DNA of 64,000 bases, from assembly GCF_023111095.1 (NCBI RefSeq), contig NZ_JALGYW010000011.1, positions 62,001 to 126,000 of the forward strand, in the 5' to 3' direction. A model generated the notes under the pieces. It was not told the DNA's origin and ran no database searches. It worked only from the letters and a program-made list of their open reading frames with translations. Shown here one piece after another: positions 36,164-44,428 of the stretch (positions within the stretch are counted from its first letter, which is position 1; each line of letters opens with the position of its first letter). Both the position numbers and the translations under genes were made by a program. The stretch is from Maribellus sp. YY47. Lineage in GTDB: Bacteria; Bacteroidota; Bacteroidia; Bacteroidales; Prolixibacteraceae.

Positions 36164-37864
36164 TCAATGCCTGAAATCTTTTCCGTGACGGATTTCCTGA
36201 ACGTATCCCTTGCGGATCACAAAATCGCCGAAATGTTCTTTCTCCGTGCGATTCGCCGCAAAATCTTCGATAATGCTCCTTAGCTCTTTCAAAATCTCTT
36301 CTTCGTTGATGGTTTCCTTGTACAGGGCATTCAAACGGTCGCCGTTAAAACTGCCGCCCAGGTACAGGTTGTAGTAACCCGGCGATTTCCCGATCAGCCC
36401 GATTTCTGCCAGGTAAGGCCTTCCGCAACCGTTGGGACAGCCCGTCATTCGGATAACGATTTCTTCCTCTCCCAGTTTGAATTCGTTAAGGATGGTTTCA
36501 ATTTTTGATACAAGTGTCGGCAAATAGCGTTCGGCTTCGGCAAAGGCCAGCGGACAGGTGGGCAAAGCCACACAAGCGATGGAGTTCTTCCGTAATCCGG
36601 AAAGTTCGGTAGGTGCAACGCCATACTTTTTAAGCAGGGCATCTACCTTTTTCTTCACAGGTGCGGATACGCCCGAAACGATCAGGTTTTGATTACCGGT
36701 AAGAATAAAATCGCCGTCGATGGCTTTGGCAATTTCGCGCAGTGCTGTTTTTAGCTGAAATTTCCCGGTGTCGTGTACCCGGCCGCCTTCCACAAAATAA
36801 GTCAAGTGCCATTTGTCGTCGGTTCCCTTTTTCCAGCCGTAATCATCGCCGTTACGGGTCAGTTCGAAAGGCCTTGCTTCTTCCAGCGAATATCCCAAAC
36901 TACTTTCCACTTCAGCTTTGAACAACTCCTCTCCCATCCGGTCGAAGGTATATTTCAGACGGGCCTGTTTGCGGTTTTTGCGGTCGCCATTGTCGCGCTG
37001 AACCAGCAATACTTTTTCGGCTACATCCAACACCTGGTCAGGCGAACAAAAGCCAATTACGGTTCCGGTGCGCGGGTAAGTCTCGGGCATTCCGAAAGTG
37101 GTACCCAAACCGCCACCAACCACTACGTTGTAACCAACGATCGCGTTCTTCTCCACAATGGCGATAAAACCCAGGTCCTGCGAAAAAACGTCGCTGTCGT
37201 TGTGCGGCGGAATCACCACACCGATTTTGAATTTACGCGGCAGATAGCGATCTCCATACAACGGCTCTTTATCCTGCTGACCCCCGGCCACCAGCTTTTT
37301 GTCGAGCCAGATTTCGTGGTAAGCGGTCGTCCGCGGCAAAAGGTGCTCGCTGATTTTCCGTGCCAGGTCAATGACTTCCGCATGAAAAGGCGACTCTGCC
37401 GGATTGGCATGGCTCATCACATTTCGGTTGACATCGCCACAAGCTGCAATGGTATCCAGCAGGCTCTGATTCATTTCGCTGATGGTGCTTTTCAGGTTCT
37501 TCTTCAAAACACCATGCAATTGAAAAGTTTGCCGCGTGGTAAGCTTTAAAGTGCCGTTGGCATATTTTTCGGAAAGATCGTCCATGCGCAGCCACTGATC
37601 CGGGGTAAAACGTCCTCCCGGCATCCGCAAACGGATGAGAAAGGAATACAGCGGCTCCAGCTTTTGGTGTTTTCTTTCTTTGTCGAGATCACGGTCGGTT
37701 TGCTGGTAGATCCCGTGAAATTTTGAGATCTGCGTGTCTCCGTCGGAAATGGCTCCCGTAATCGGGTTGGCCAGGCTTTCGACCAAAGTACCCCGCAGGT
37801 AGTTGCTCTCGTATTTCAGTCGTTCTACCTCCGACAGTTCTTTCCAGTTAATTGTATCACTCAT
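36164..37864 (-). CDS. cysI: Sulfite reductase hemoprotein (beta) subunit
   Basis: A 566-residue siroheme/[4Fe-4S] protein that reduces sulfite to sulfide with six electrons from CysJ. Two ferredoxin-like half domains (LYSFLIRLRMPGGRFTPDQW and LKLTTRQTFQLHGVLKKNL) bind the anion. The cluster-siroheme cysteines are Cys 431 and Cys 437 (CVALPTC) and Cys 476 and Cys 480 (TGCPNGCG). It is the assimilatory CysI type by length and by its flavoprotein partner upstream. It follows cysJ after a 257-nt gap that holds a hairpin. Confidence 0.95.
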   Translation of the reverse strand: MSDTINWKELSEVERLKYESNYLRGTLVESLANPITGAISDGDTQISKFHGIYQQTDRDLDKERKHQKLEPLYSFLIRLRMPGGRFTPDQWLRMDDLSEKYANGTLKLTTRQTFQLHGVLKKNLKSTISEMNQSLLDTIAACGDVNRNVMSHANPAESPFHAEVIDLARKISEHLLPRTTAYHEIWLDKKLVAGGQQDKEPLYGDRYLPRKFKIGVVIPPHNDSDVFSQDLGFIAIVEKNAIVGYNVVVGGGLGTTFGMPETYPRTGTVIGFCSPDQVLDVAEKVLLVQRDNGDRKNRKQARLKYTFDRMGEELFKAEVESSLGYSLEEARPFELTRNGDDYGWKKGTDDKWHLTYFVEGGRVHDTGKFQLKTALREIAKAIDGDFILTGNQNLIVSGVSAPVKKKVDALLKKYGVAPTELSGLRKNSIACVALPTCPLAFAEAERYLPTLVSKIETILNEFKLGEEEIVIRMTGCPNGCGRPYLAEIGLIGKSPGYYNLYLGGSFNGDRLNALYKETINEEEILKELRSIIEDFAANRTEKEHFGDFVIRKGYVQEIRHGKDFRH

Positions 37865-37969
37865 TTTTCGGTTATTAAAATCGGGTTGTTGTTGTTGAAG
37901 TTATCAAAAGTTAATCTGCTTTATTTAAGAATTTATGCATTGTTTCATGTTTGCCAACTCTCCCTCTTC

Positions 37970-37993
37970 TCCCTCTCTATTCTTAGAGAGGGA
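37970..37993. repeat. 10-bp hairpin between cysJ and cysI (REP-like)
   Basis: TCCCTCTCTA (37970-37979) and TAGAGAGGGA (37984-37993) with a 4-nt loop, followed by CGATTGTGACGTAGTCATAA and CAGGGTGAG. The whole looks like a dispersed Bacteroidota repeat. As it lies inside the cys operon it may cause partial termination or transcript processing between cysJ and cysI. Confidence 0.55.
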
Positions 37994-38121
37994 CGATTGT
38001 GACGTAGTCATAATCAGGGTGAGTAAACATATAAAAGAACGCTCTCCCCTCAATCATAACTACCTATTAAATCGACAATTACAATTGATTCTGACATTTT
38101 CTGTTTTTTGTTGTTGTATCG

Positions 38122-39951
38122 TTAATAAACGTCGGTCTGGAAACGCTTCTCGCGCTTCAGATTCTTAATATATTTTTCGGCCTGTTCCTGGGTGACTCCT
38201 CCCTGTTCCTGGATAATCTCCAGCAAGGCTTTGTTCACATCCTTTGCCATGTGTTTCATGTCGCCGCAGAGGTAGAGGTAAGCGCCGTTTTCGAGCCATT
38301 CAAATACTTCTTTCTGATTTTCCTTCAGGCGGTGCTGTACATACACCTTTTCTTCCTGATCGCGTGAAAAAGCCACTTCCATCCGTTCGAGGTGTTCAGA
38401 TTTCAGCAGTTTCTGCCACTCGGTCTGGTACAGAAAATCGGAACTAAAACGACGTTCGCCAAAAAACAACCAGGTGTTTCCTTTTATTCCCTGACTCTCG
38501 CGGTGCTGCATAAAAGCCCGGTAGGGAGCCACACCGGTTCCGGCACCCACCATAATCATTTTTGAACCGTTCAGCGGCAGTTTAAATGCCGGATTCTTTT
38601 CGATGTAAACCGGAACCTGGTCATCAACCTCAATGCTCTCACTCAGATAAGTTGAGCAGGCGCCTTTGCGCAAACGGCTTTTGCGTTCGTAACGCACCAC
38701 CGAAATCGTGGCATGCACTTCTTCCCCCACACTTTCCATACTCGACGAAATCGAATACAAACGCGGCGGAACCGGGCGCAGAATGCTCACGAGTTTGTTG
38801 GCATTCCATTGAAACGGAAAATCTTCGAGTAAATCCAGCACATCGTGTCCGTACAGATAGTCGTTTATCAATTCTTCATCCTCAAGGATTTTCAGCAGAT
38901 CAGCATTCTTGGTTTTCTCGTAATATTTTTCGAGCAAATCGTAGGTCAGCGTTGTGATCTCCAAATGATAACTCAGGGCATCTTTTAGCGCAATCTTGTC
39001 ATCGCCAAAATCCACTTGCTGTTCCGGATCAAAACCTGTTTTTTCAAGAATTGCCTCTACCAGGTCATCCGGGTTGTGTGTAAAAATACCGACTGAATCT
39101 CCGGGTTCGTATTCCAAACCCGACCCTTCGAGCGAGAGTTCCACATGGTATACTTCCTTGTCCGAATCGCGTCCGGTAATTTTTACCTTATCCAGAACAG
39201 TGGCCATGAACGGGTTGTTTTTTGAAAAGGTTTCTCCCACAACCGGCGAACCATTTGTTGCTGCAGGTGCCGACGCCACAGCGGGAGCTGCCGATGACGA
39301 GGCTGCAGGCGCTTCGGCCGGAGCCAGGTTAAGCAGTACATTGTTCATCCAGATTTCGGCACTCTGTTCGTAATCCACGTCGCATTTTACCATCGATGTG
39401 ATCCGGTAACCGCCACAGTTCTTCAGTGCATCGTCGATATCCTCGCCGGTTTTGCAAAAGTTGCGGTAGGTTTTGTCGCCCAGCGCCAGCACCGAGTAAT
39501 TGGTACTTTCGAGCTGCGGAGCCCGGTTGCCGGTTACATACTTGTGAAAGTCTTCGGCCATATCCGGCGGATCGCCTTCGCCGTGCGTACTCACGATTAT
39601 CGCTACATTTTCCTCTTCTTTCAGTTTTTTGTAGTTGTAATCGTAAAGGCTGTACACCTGTGCATTGATACCTTTAAAGGTTGCTTTTTCGCCCAAACGT
39701 TCAGCCAAACCCTGCGAATGACCGGTTTCGGTACCAAACAAAATTGTCAGGTTGATACGGTTTTGCGGCGCCGGAGCAACCGCTGCTGCCGGTGCACCTA
39801 TTTGCTGAACCTCGGAGCTTCCTCCCAAAACTGCCAGCCGGCCTTCGAAATAGCCGCTTAGCCAAAGGGTTTGTTCCTTTGTTAATCCTTGTACCAGCTG
39901 ATCCAACGCTGTTAACTGTTGGTCACTTAATGGATTCAACTTTAAACTCAT
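38122..39951 (-). CDS. cysJ: Sulfite reductase flavoprotein (alpha) subunit
   Basis: A 609-residue diflavin reductase that passes electrons from NADPH through FAD and FMN to CysI. The flavodoxin domain (about residues 68-210) has LFGTETGHSQGLAERLGE and STHGEGDPPDMAED. After an Ala/Pro-rich linker (AASSSAAPAVASAPAA), the FAD domain has RLYSISSSMES and KGACSTYL. The NADPH domain has GAGTGVAPYRAFMQHR and FFGERRFSSDFLYQ. The C-terminus ends RFQTDVY. The start lies 2 nt after the Met8-like gene. Confidence 0.96.
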   Translation of the reverse strand: MSLKLNPLSDQQLTALDQLVQGLTKEQTLWLSGYFEGRLAVLGGSSEVQQIGAPAAAVAPAPQNRINLTILFGTETGHSQGLAERLGEKATFKGINAQVYSLYDYNYKKLKEEENVAIIVSTHGEGDPPDMAEDFHKYVTGNRAPQLESTNYSVLALGDKTYRNFCKTGEDIDDALKNCGGYRITSMVKCDVDYEQSAEIWMNNVLLNLAPAEAPAASSSAAPAVASAPAATNGSPVVGETFSKNNPFMATVLDKVKITGRDSDKEVYHVELSLEGSGLEYEPGDSVGIFTHNPDDLVEAILEKTGFDPEQQVDFGDDKIALKDALSYHLEITTLTYDLLEKYYEKTKNADLLKILEDEELINDYLYGHDVLDLLEDFPFQWNANKLVSILRPVPPRLYSISSSMESVGEEVHATISVVRYERKSRLRKGACSTYLSESIEVDDQVPVYIEKNPAFKLPLNGSKMIMVGAGTGVAPYRAFMQHRESQGIKGNTWLFFGERRFSSDFLYQTEWQKLLKSEHLERMEVAFSRDQEEKVYVQHRLKENQKEVFEWLENGAYLYLCGDMKHMAKDVNKALLEIIQEQGGVTQEQAEKYIKNLKREKRFQTDVY

Positions 39952-39953
39952 TT

Positions 39954-40406
39954 CTATCCTAAATTAAATTGCAATTTATCTTTTATCAGATCTCTTATTC
40001 TAATCGATTCGTATACGTTTTCGCCGTTCGATCCAACGGCTACCGTAATGTTCCCCTGCTTGTATATGGCTGGAGATACAAACTGACACAACGCAGGTTT
40101 ATCGTGGATGTTCACCAAAACGCGGGCTTCCCTGCAATCTTTAACAATTTGCTTATCAACTACCTCATCGTCCAGACAGGAATACACCATTAAATAATCA
40201 GTCAGATACTTTTTATCGTAATCCGATTCGATACACTTAACACCACTTTGCCTGATCTCGTCACACACTTCGGGTGCAAGTACCTCCACTTCTGCATCAA
40301 AACGCTGAAGTATCCGGAGTTTCTTCAAAGCATCCTGACCTCCGCCAATCAAAAGGATCTTCTCGTTGGCGATATCGATCGATATGGGTAAATAGTTTTT
40401 CTTCAT
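39954..40406 (-). CDS. Precorrin-2 dehydrogenase / sirohydrochlorin ferrochelatase (Met8/CysG-N type)
   Basis: A 150-residue NAD-binding protein starting MKKNYLPISIDIANEKILLI, then GGGQDALKKLRIL, the usual Rossmann opening of Met8 and the N-terminal half of CysG. The conserved VNIHDKPALCQFVSPAIYKQ segment marks the active site. It would oxidise precorrin-2 (made by CobA) to sirohydrochlorin and may insert iron. It is shorter than full-length CysG-N proteins (about 200 residues), lacking most of the C-terminal part, so the ferrochelatase function is less certain than the dehydrogenase function. It lies 3 nt after DUF2061. Confidence 0.85.
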   Translation of the reverse strand: MKKNYLPISIDIANEKILLIGGGQDALKKLRILQRFDAEVEVLAPEVCDEIRQSGVKCIESDYDKKYLTDYLMVYSCLDDEVVDKQIVKDCREARVLVNIHDKPALCQFVSPAIYKQGNITVAVGSNGENVYESIRIRDLIKDKLQFNLG

Positions 40407-40409
40407 GGT

Positions 40410-40664
40410 TTAAATCTCGTATTCAATCGGTGTTTCTTTTTCTCTACCGTAGTTGCATTTATTCCAGGCACGTTCGTGCAAAAAGTAAAGTGCCATTTTG
40501 GTAAACAACTCAACCCCGCCAATGGTTACTGCGAAATTCAGATTTCCCACAACAATCCACGAAATAATAATGGTATCGATTGTCCCGACTGTTCTCCATG
40601 AAAGTGTTTTGGCGATACTTCGTCGTTTTCGCTCTCCTGATTTGCCTGTAACTGTATTCCCCAT
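40410..40664 (-). CDS. DUF2061 small membrane protein
   Basis: An 84-residue protein with the DUF2061 pattern: RRSIAKTLSWRTVGTIDTII (about residues 14-33), a short hydrophobic stretch ISWIVVGNLNFAVTIGGVEL and the ending TKMALYFLHERAWNKCNYGR. Two membrane segments are likely. DUF2061 genes often accompany sulfate-assimilation genes, sometimes fused to APS kinase, but the function is unproven. Here it is the first structural gene of the cys-siroheme operon, about 40 nt after the attenuator terminator. An AGGAG-like stretch sits before the ATG. Confidence 0.88.
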   Translation of the reverse strand: MGNTVTGKSGERKRRSIAKTLSWRTVGTIDTIIISWIVVGNLNFAVTIGGVELFTKMALYFLHERAWNKCNYGREKETPIEYEI

Positions 40665-40705
40665 TGTTTTGCTCCTGTAACCGGTTTTTGTTTGCCTGTT
40701 ATACC

Positions 40706-40744
40706 AAAAAAAGATGACCCTCCCGCAAGTGCAGAAGAGCCATC
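40706..40744 (-). terminator. Attenuator terminator in the cys operon leader
   Basis: On the minus strand GATGGCTCTTC, a 9-nt loop and GGGAGGGTCATC form an 11-bp stem (with some G-U pairs), followed directly by seven U (40706-40712). It lies between the leader peptide ORF and the DUF2061 ATG on the same strand, so it can only act inside the leader. Its 5' arm (TCTTCTGCA, 40730-40738) is complementary to the 3' part of the leader ORF (40782-40790), which can serve as antiterminator. Confidence 0.85.
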
Positions 40745-40773
40745 ATTATTAGGTAATTATAATTCTCAGATTT

Positions 40774-40842
40774 TCATTTCTCCTTCTGCAACAATTCAAA
40801 ATCACAACACATACACATCATACATGTCATCGATTTTTTCAT
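40774..40842 (-). CDS. Cysteine/methionine-rich leader peptide (22 residues)
   Basis: ATG at 40842 and TGA at 40774-40776 on the minus strand, too short for normal gene finding. The first 13 residues are MKKSMTCMMCMCC, with four Cys and five Met, followed by nine ordinary residues (DFELLQKEK). The last codons (CAG AAG GAG, 40782-40790) are complementary to the 5' arm of the terminator. A ribosome stalled at the Cys/Met codons would leave that segment free to pair and prevent the terminator; a ribosome at the stop would cover it. A TAAATTTG box lies about 25 nt upstream of the ATG, though without a well-spaced -33 element. This is a textbook attenuation layout ahead of a sulfur-assimilation operon. 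Confidence 0.85.
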   Translation of the reverse strand: MKKSMTCMMCMCCDFELLQKEK

Positions 40843-41000
40843 TGTATAGGAAGAGTACTTTTTCATTGCTCAAATTTATTTCACATACAAAATATGATTT
40901 TTATCACGTCGCAAATGTAATTGAATATTTCAGACAAAAAACACTTTTATTGTCTTTTTTTTATTCAATCTAAATTAGTTAACATTGGGCTTAAGTTCTA

Positions 41001-41037
41001 CCTGTTTTCAATTGGGCTGAAAAGGCATGAAAACAGG
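41001..41037. repeat. 10-bp inverted repeat in the cys / EF-G2 divergent region
   Basis: CCTGTTTTCA (41001-41010) and TGAAAACAGG (41028-41037) with a 17-nt loop. It lies between the cys leader and the EF-G2 promoter. It may insulate the two transcripts or bind a regulator. No gene is seen in 40843-41328. Confidence 0.5.
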
Positions 41038-41236
41038 CTTGTTTTTCGTCCAAAATATGTTGCAAAACCTCTTTCCGGCAATCCACTGATAACCAGTGCA
41101 TATAACACTTATCCAGAACAATTACAGACTATAACATTTATTAACAAAACCCGCCTAACCTGCTCACTGATTGTTACTTAATTTTACGATTCTGAGTTCC
41201 TGCATATCAATATTTTACGGGGCTGTTGTACACCAC

Positions 41237-41266
41237 TTGATTCTTAGCAAAATATTGCTATTTTTG
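41237..41266 (+). promoter_or_regulatory. Bacteroidota-type promoter of the EF-G2 gene
   Basis: TTG (41237-41239), exactly 19 nt, then TATTTTTG (41259-41266). This fits the TTG-N19-TAnnTTTG consensus fully. The bases after it (GTGTCCTTG) resemble those after the transketolase -7 box. The gene begins 62 nt further on. Confidence 0.78.
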
Positions 41267-41328
41267 GTGTCCTTGCTTCGAAATTGAGAAATTCAAGTAA
41301 GCATCTATAATCAATAAAACTAAATAAT

Positions 41329-43482
41329 ATGAAAGTTTATAAAACGGAAGAAATCCGGAACATTGCTCTAATTGGTAATGCCGGCAGTGGGAAAACCACC
41401 CTTGCAGAAGCGATGCTGTTCGAGGGTGGAGTTATCAATCGCAGAGGCGAAGTGACCTCAAAAAATACCGTTTCAGACTACAACCAGATAGAACAGGATT
41501 ATGGCAATTCTGTTTTTTCTACTTTAATGTACACCGAATTCAACGGGAAAAAGATCAATATTATTGATACTCCCGGAATGGATGAACTGTGCGGAGGCGT
41601 TGTATCGGCGCTTAGTGTAACCGCACTTGGCCTGTTAACCATTAACACCACCAGCGGTGTTGAAGCCGGCACAGAAGCAGCAATTCGCCATGCCAACAAC
41701 GCTCACACCCCGTTGATCCTTGTTTTCAATCAACTCGATCACGAGAATTCAAATTACGATAGCGCACTGGAACAGTGCAAAAATGCATTTGGAGGAAAAG
41801 CGACCATTATACAATATCCGGTGGATGCCGGCCCTAACTTTTCGTCAATCATTGATGTACTTAAAATGAAAATGTACACGTACTCAAAAGACGGGAAAGT
41901 TGAAATTCTTGATATTCCGGCTTCGGAAAAAGACCGTGCCGATGAACTTCACAACGAGCTGGTAGAAAAAGCAGCCGAAAACGAAGAAGCTTTGATGGAA
42001 CTTTATTTCGAAAAAGGCTCATTATCCGAAGATGAAATGAGGAAAGGAATCAAGCTTGGAATGTTAGACAGAAGTTTGTTCCCGGTATTCTGTACCACTG
42101 CAAAAAAAGGGATCGGTGTAGCCCGTTTAATGGAATTTATTACCAACATTGCTCCTACCCCTTACGAAAAGAAATTACGCAAGATCATAAAAGGCAAAGA
42201 AGTAAAAATGGATCCGGCAGACGCACCAAGTCTGTTTGTATTCAAAACTTCGGTTGAACCACACGTTGGTGAGATTACCTACTTCAAGGTAATGTCGGGA
42301 ACGGTAAAAGAAGGAATGGACCTGGTTAATTCCAAATCGGGCAACAAGGAACGTCTTGCACAAGTATTCGTATCGGCGGGGAAAAACCGCGAAAAAGTGG
42401 ACGAACTGGTTGCCGGGGATATCGGCTGTACCGTAAAACTGAAAGAAACAAAATACAACCAAACGCTTTCGTTGAAAGAAGCAGGTACTGTCTTCGAACC
42501 CATTGAGTTCCCGAAATCACGTCATACGGTTGCAGTAAAAGCCGAGAATGATTCGGACGATGAGAAAGTAGGAGAAGTATTGAGTAAAATTAAATACGAA
42601 GACCCGACCTACGTTGTTGAGTATTCAAAAGAATTAAAACAATTGCTGGTACACGGACAGGGAGAATATCACATGAATGTGCTGAAATGGTATTTCGACA
42701 ACATTCATAAAATCGAGGTGAATTATCTTGCTCCGAGGATACCTTATCGTGAGACCATCACCAAACCTGCACAGGCTGATTATCGCCACAAAAAACAGTC
42801 GGGCGGCGCCGGTCAGTTTGGGGAAGTCCATATGATCATTGAGCCCTACGAAGAGGGAACCGATCCAAAATCAATGTTCAAGTTTGGCGAAAAAGAAATG
42901 AAACTCTCGGTTCGTGCGACAGAAGAACTTCCGTTGTCGTGGGGAGGAAAACTAATTTATTGCAACTGTATTGTCGGGGGATCGATCGATGCCCGTTTTA
43001 TGCCCGCTATCCTGAAAGGAATTATGGAAAAAATGGAAGAAGGACCGCTAACCGGTTCGTACGCCCGCGATATCAGGGTTTACGTGTACGACGGAAAAAT
43101 GCACCCGGTTGACTCGAACGAAATTTCGTTTAAACTGGCCGGACGTAATGCTTTTAGCCAGGCGTTTAAAAATGCAGGCCCTAAAATTCTGGAGCCCATT
43201 TACAACCTCGACGTTTGGGTACCTTCCGACAGAATGGGTGATACCATGAGTGACTTACAGGGACGTCGTGCCATGATTATGGGCATGGGTTCTGAACACG
43301 GAATGGAAAAAATATCTGCTAAAGTGCCGTTAAAAGAAATGAACCGGTATACCACTTCATTGAGTTCGATTACCGGTGGACGTGGCATATTTGGAATGAC
43401 TTTCGACGGTTATGAAAAAGTTCCTGCCGATGTACAGGAAGAACTGCTGAAAGCTTACGAAGCAGAGCAGGAAGAAGAATAG
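41329..43482 (+). CDS. EF-G2, elongation factor G paralogue lacking GTPase motifs
   Basis: A 717-residue EF-G homologue with all five domains but changed G motifs. The P-loop is GNAGSGKTTLAEA, G3 is DTPGM with Met 84 where the catalytic His stands in EF-G, and G4 is NQLD (134-137) in place of NKMD. Switch I is also unlike the canonical ERGITI type. Domains IV and V are well kept (KKQSGGAGQFGEVHMIIEP; DRMGDTMSDLQGRRAMIMGM). In Bacteroides an EF-G2 of this type has been reported to support translocation without GTP hydrolysis and to matter under carbon starvation. A clear promoter lies before it and a terminator after it. Confidence 0.9.
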   Translation: MKVYKTEEIRNIALIGNAGSGKTTLAEAMLFEGGVINRRGEVTSKNTVSDYNQIEQDYGNSVFSTLMYTEFNGKKINIIDTPGMDELCGGVVSALSVTALGLLTINTTSGVEAGTEAAIRHANNAHTPLILVFNQLDHENSNYDSALEQCKNAFGGKATIIQYPVDAGPNFSSIIDVLKMKMYTYSKDGKVEILDIPASEKDRADELHNELVEKAAENEEALMELYFEKGSLSEDEMRKGIKLGMLDRSLFPVFCTTAKKGIGVARLMEFITNIAPTPYEKKLRKIIKGKEVKMDPADAPSLFVFKTSVEPHVGEITYFKVMSGTVKEGMDLVNSKSGNKERLAQVFVSAGKNREKVDELVAGDIGCTVKLKETKYNQTLSLKEAGTVFEPIEFPKSRHTVAVKAENDSDDEKVGEVLSKIKYEDPTYVVEYSKELKQLLVHGQGEYHMNVLKWYFDNIHKIEVNYLAPRIPYRETITKPAQADYRHKKQSGGAGQFGEVHMIIEPYEEGTDPKSMFKFGEKEMKLSVRATEELPLSWGGKLIYCNCIVGGSIDARFMPAILKGIMEKMEEGPLTGSYARDIRVYVYDGKMHPVDSNEISFKLAGRNAFSQAFKNAGPKILEPIYNLDVWVPSDRMGDTMSDLQGRRAMIMGMGSEHGMEKISAKVPLKEMNRYTTSLSSITGGRGIFGMTFDGYEKVPADVQEELLKAYEAEQEEE

Positions 43483-43516
43483 ACCATTTTCTAATCCATT
43501 TTACTATATCAAACGA

Positions 43517-43552
43517 AAAACCCCGGTCCGTCAACTGACGAACCGGGGTTTT
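43517..43552. terminator. Bidirectional intrinsic terminator after EF-G2
   Basis: AAAACCCCGGT (43517-43527) pairs with ACCGGGGTTTT (43542-43552), with a further inner stem CGTCA/TGACG. The A and T runs make it work on both strands. It separates EF-G2 from the convergent minus-strand gene at 43616. Confidence 0.9.
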
Positions 43553-43615
43553 CTATTTTGGCACATTTCATTCTGATAACAAAGAGCCGAATTAAATTCG
43601 GCTACACCGGTAAAC

Positions 43616-44209
43616 CTATTTTTTCTGAAGTTCGAGCCGGGTCTTATGGAGTTCCATGTTGATTTTGGTATAACGGTCGAGTGATACTTTTTTATGCTCT
43701 TCGTATTCTGCTTTCAACTCGTCGTACTCTTTCTTGGTTTGCCGCGTAACTTTATGGCTCCGTTGAAACATCATATACATTACACCGGCCAAAACCAGTA
43801 CCCCGGCAATAAACAGGTACATGGTTGTTGAATAAACGGCTTTGTTTATTCGTGCTCCCAGTACACTGATCGAATTCTGATTCCGGATACTTTCATCGAG
43901 TTTCAGCTGCGTTTCGTCCACAGTCGCCTGTTTGGCAGCCAGCTCCTGTTTTTGCTGATTGATTTTAGCCAGGCCACTGCTTACCTGTTGCTGAAGTTTC
44001 GCGATAGTGTCTGTCATTGCTCCGTAAAACTGATCCAGCTGGGCAGGACTCATAAAATAGTTACCACTCCAGAAGTTCAGATTCTCCTTAAAAACCTGGA
44101 ACTGCTGTTCCAAACTTTTCTCCTGCTTCCAGGCATTGACATCTTTTATGGCTAATGTGTTAAAACTAAGGGAAAACAGTAAAATACAAACAAATAATAA
44201 TCTTTTCAT
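43616..44209 (-). CDS. Secreted coiled-coil protein with one membrane helix, unknown function
   Basis: A 197-residue protein. A signal peptide (LLFVCILLFSLSFNTLAIKD) is followed by a helical region, a coiled coil at about residues 65-110 (LQQQVSSGLAKINQQKQELA), a membrane helix at about 128-150 (TMYLFIAGVLVLAGVMYMMF) and a second charged coiled coil to the end (KKEYDELKAEYEEHKKVSLD). The layout suggests an inner-membrane protein with a periplasmic coiled coil and a cytoplasmic tail. I do not recognise a family. Confidence 0.65.
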   Translation of the reverse strand: MKRLLFVCILLFSLSFNTLAIKDVNAWKQEKSLEQQFQVFKENLNFWSGNYFMSPAQLDQFYGAMTDTIAKLQQQVSSGLAKINQQKQELAAKQATVDETQLKLDESIRNQNSISVLGARINKAVYSTTMYLFIAGVLVLAGVMYMMFQRSHKVTRQTKKEYDELKAEYEEHKKVSLDRYTKINMELHKTRLELQKK

Positions 44210-44428
44210 GCGGCTAATTTGAATACTCTATCAACGAATAAATATAAGGCTTGTTGTTCAAAAAGCAAGAAAACAGGCGCATGATTCGACAATACCCGGT
44301 AATTACTTCTTTTGCATAAAGCGATCAAAAAAATCCATTTTCAAACTAATTCTCTTGAAAATTTCGTAAAAAGTTCTTTATCAGCTGATTCAAAAAATGT
44401 AATTTGCAGCCAATCAACACCTGCCGAA

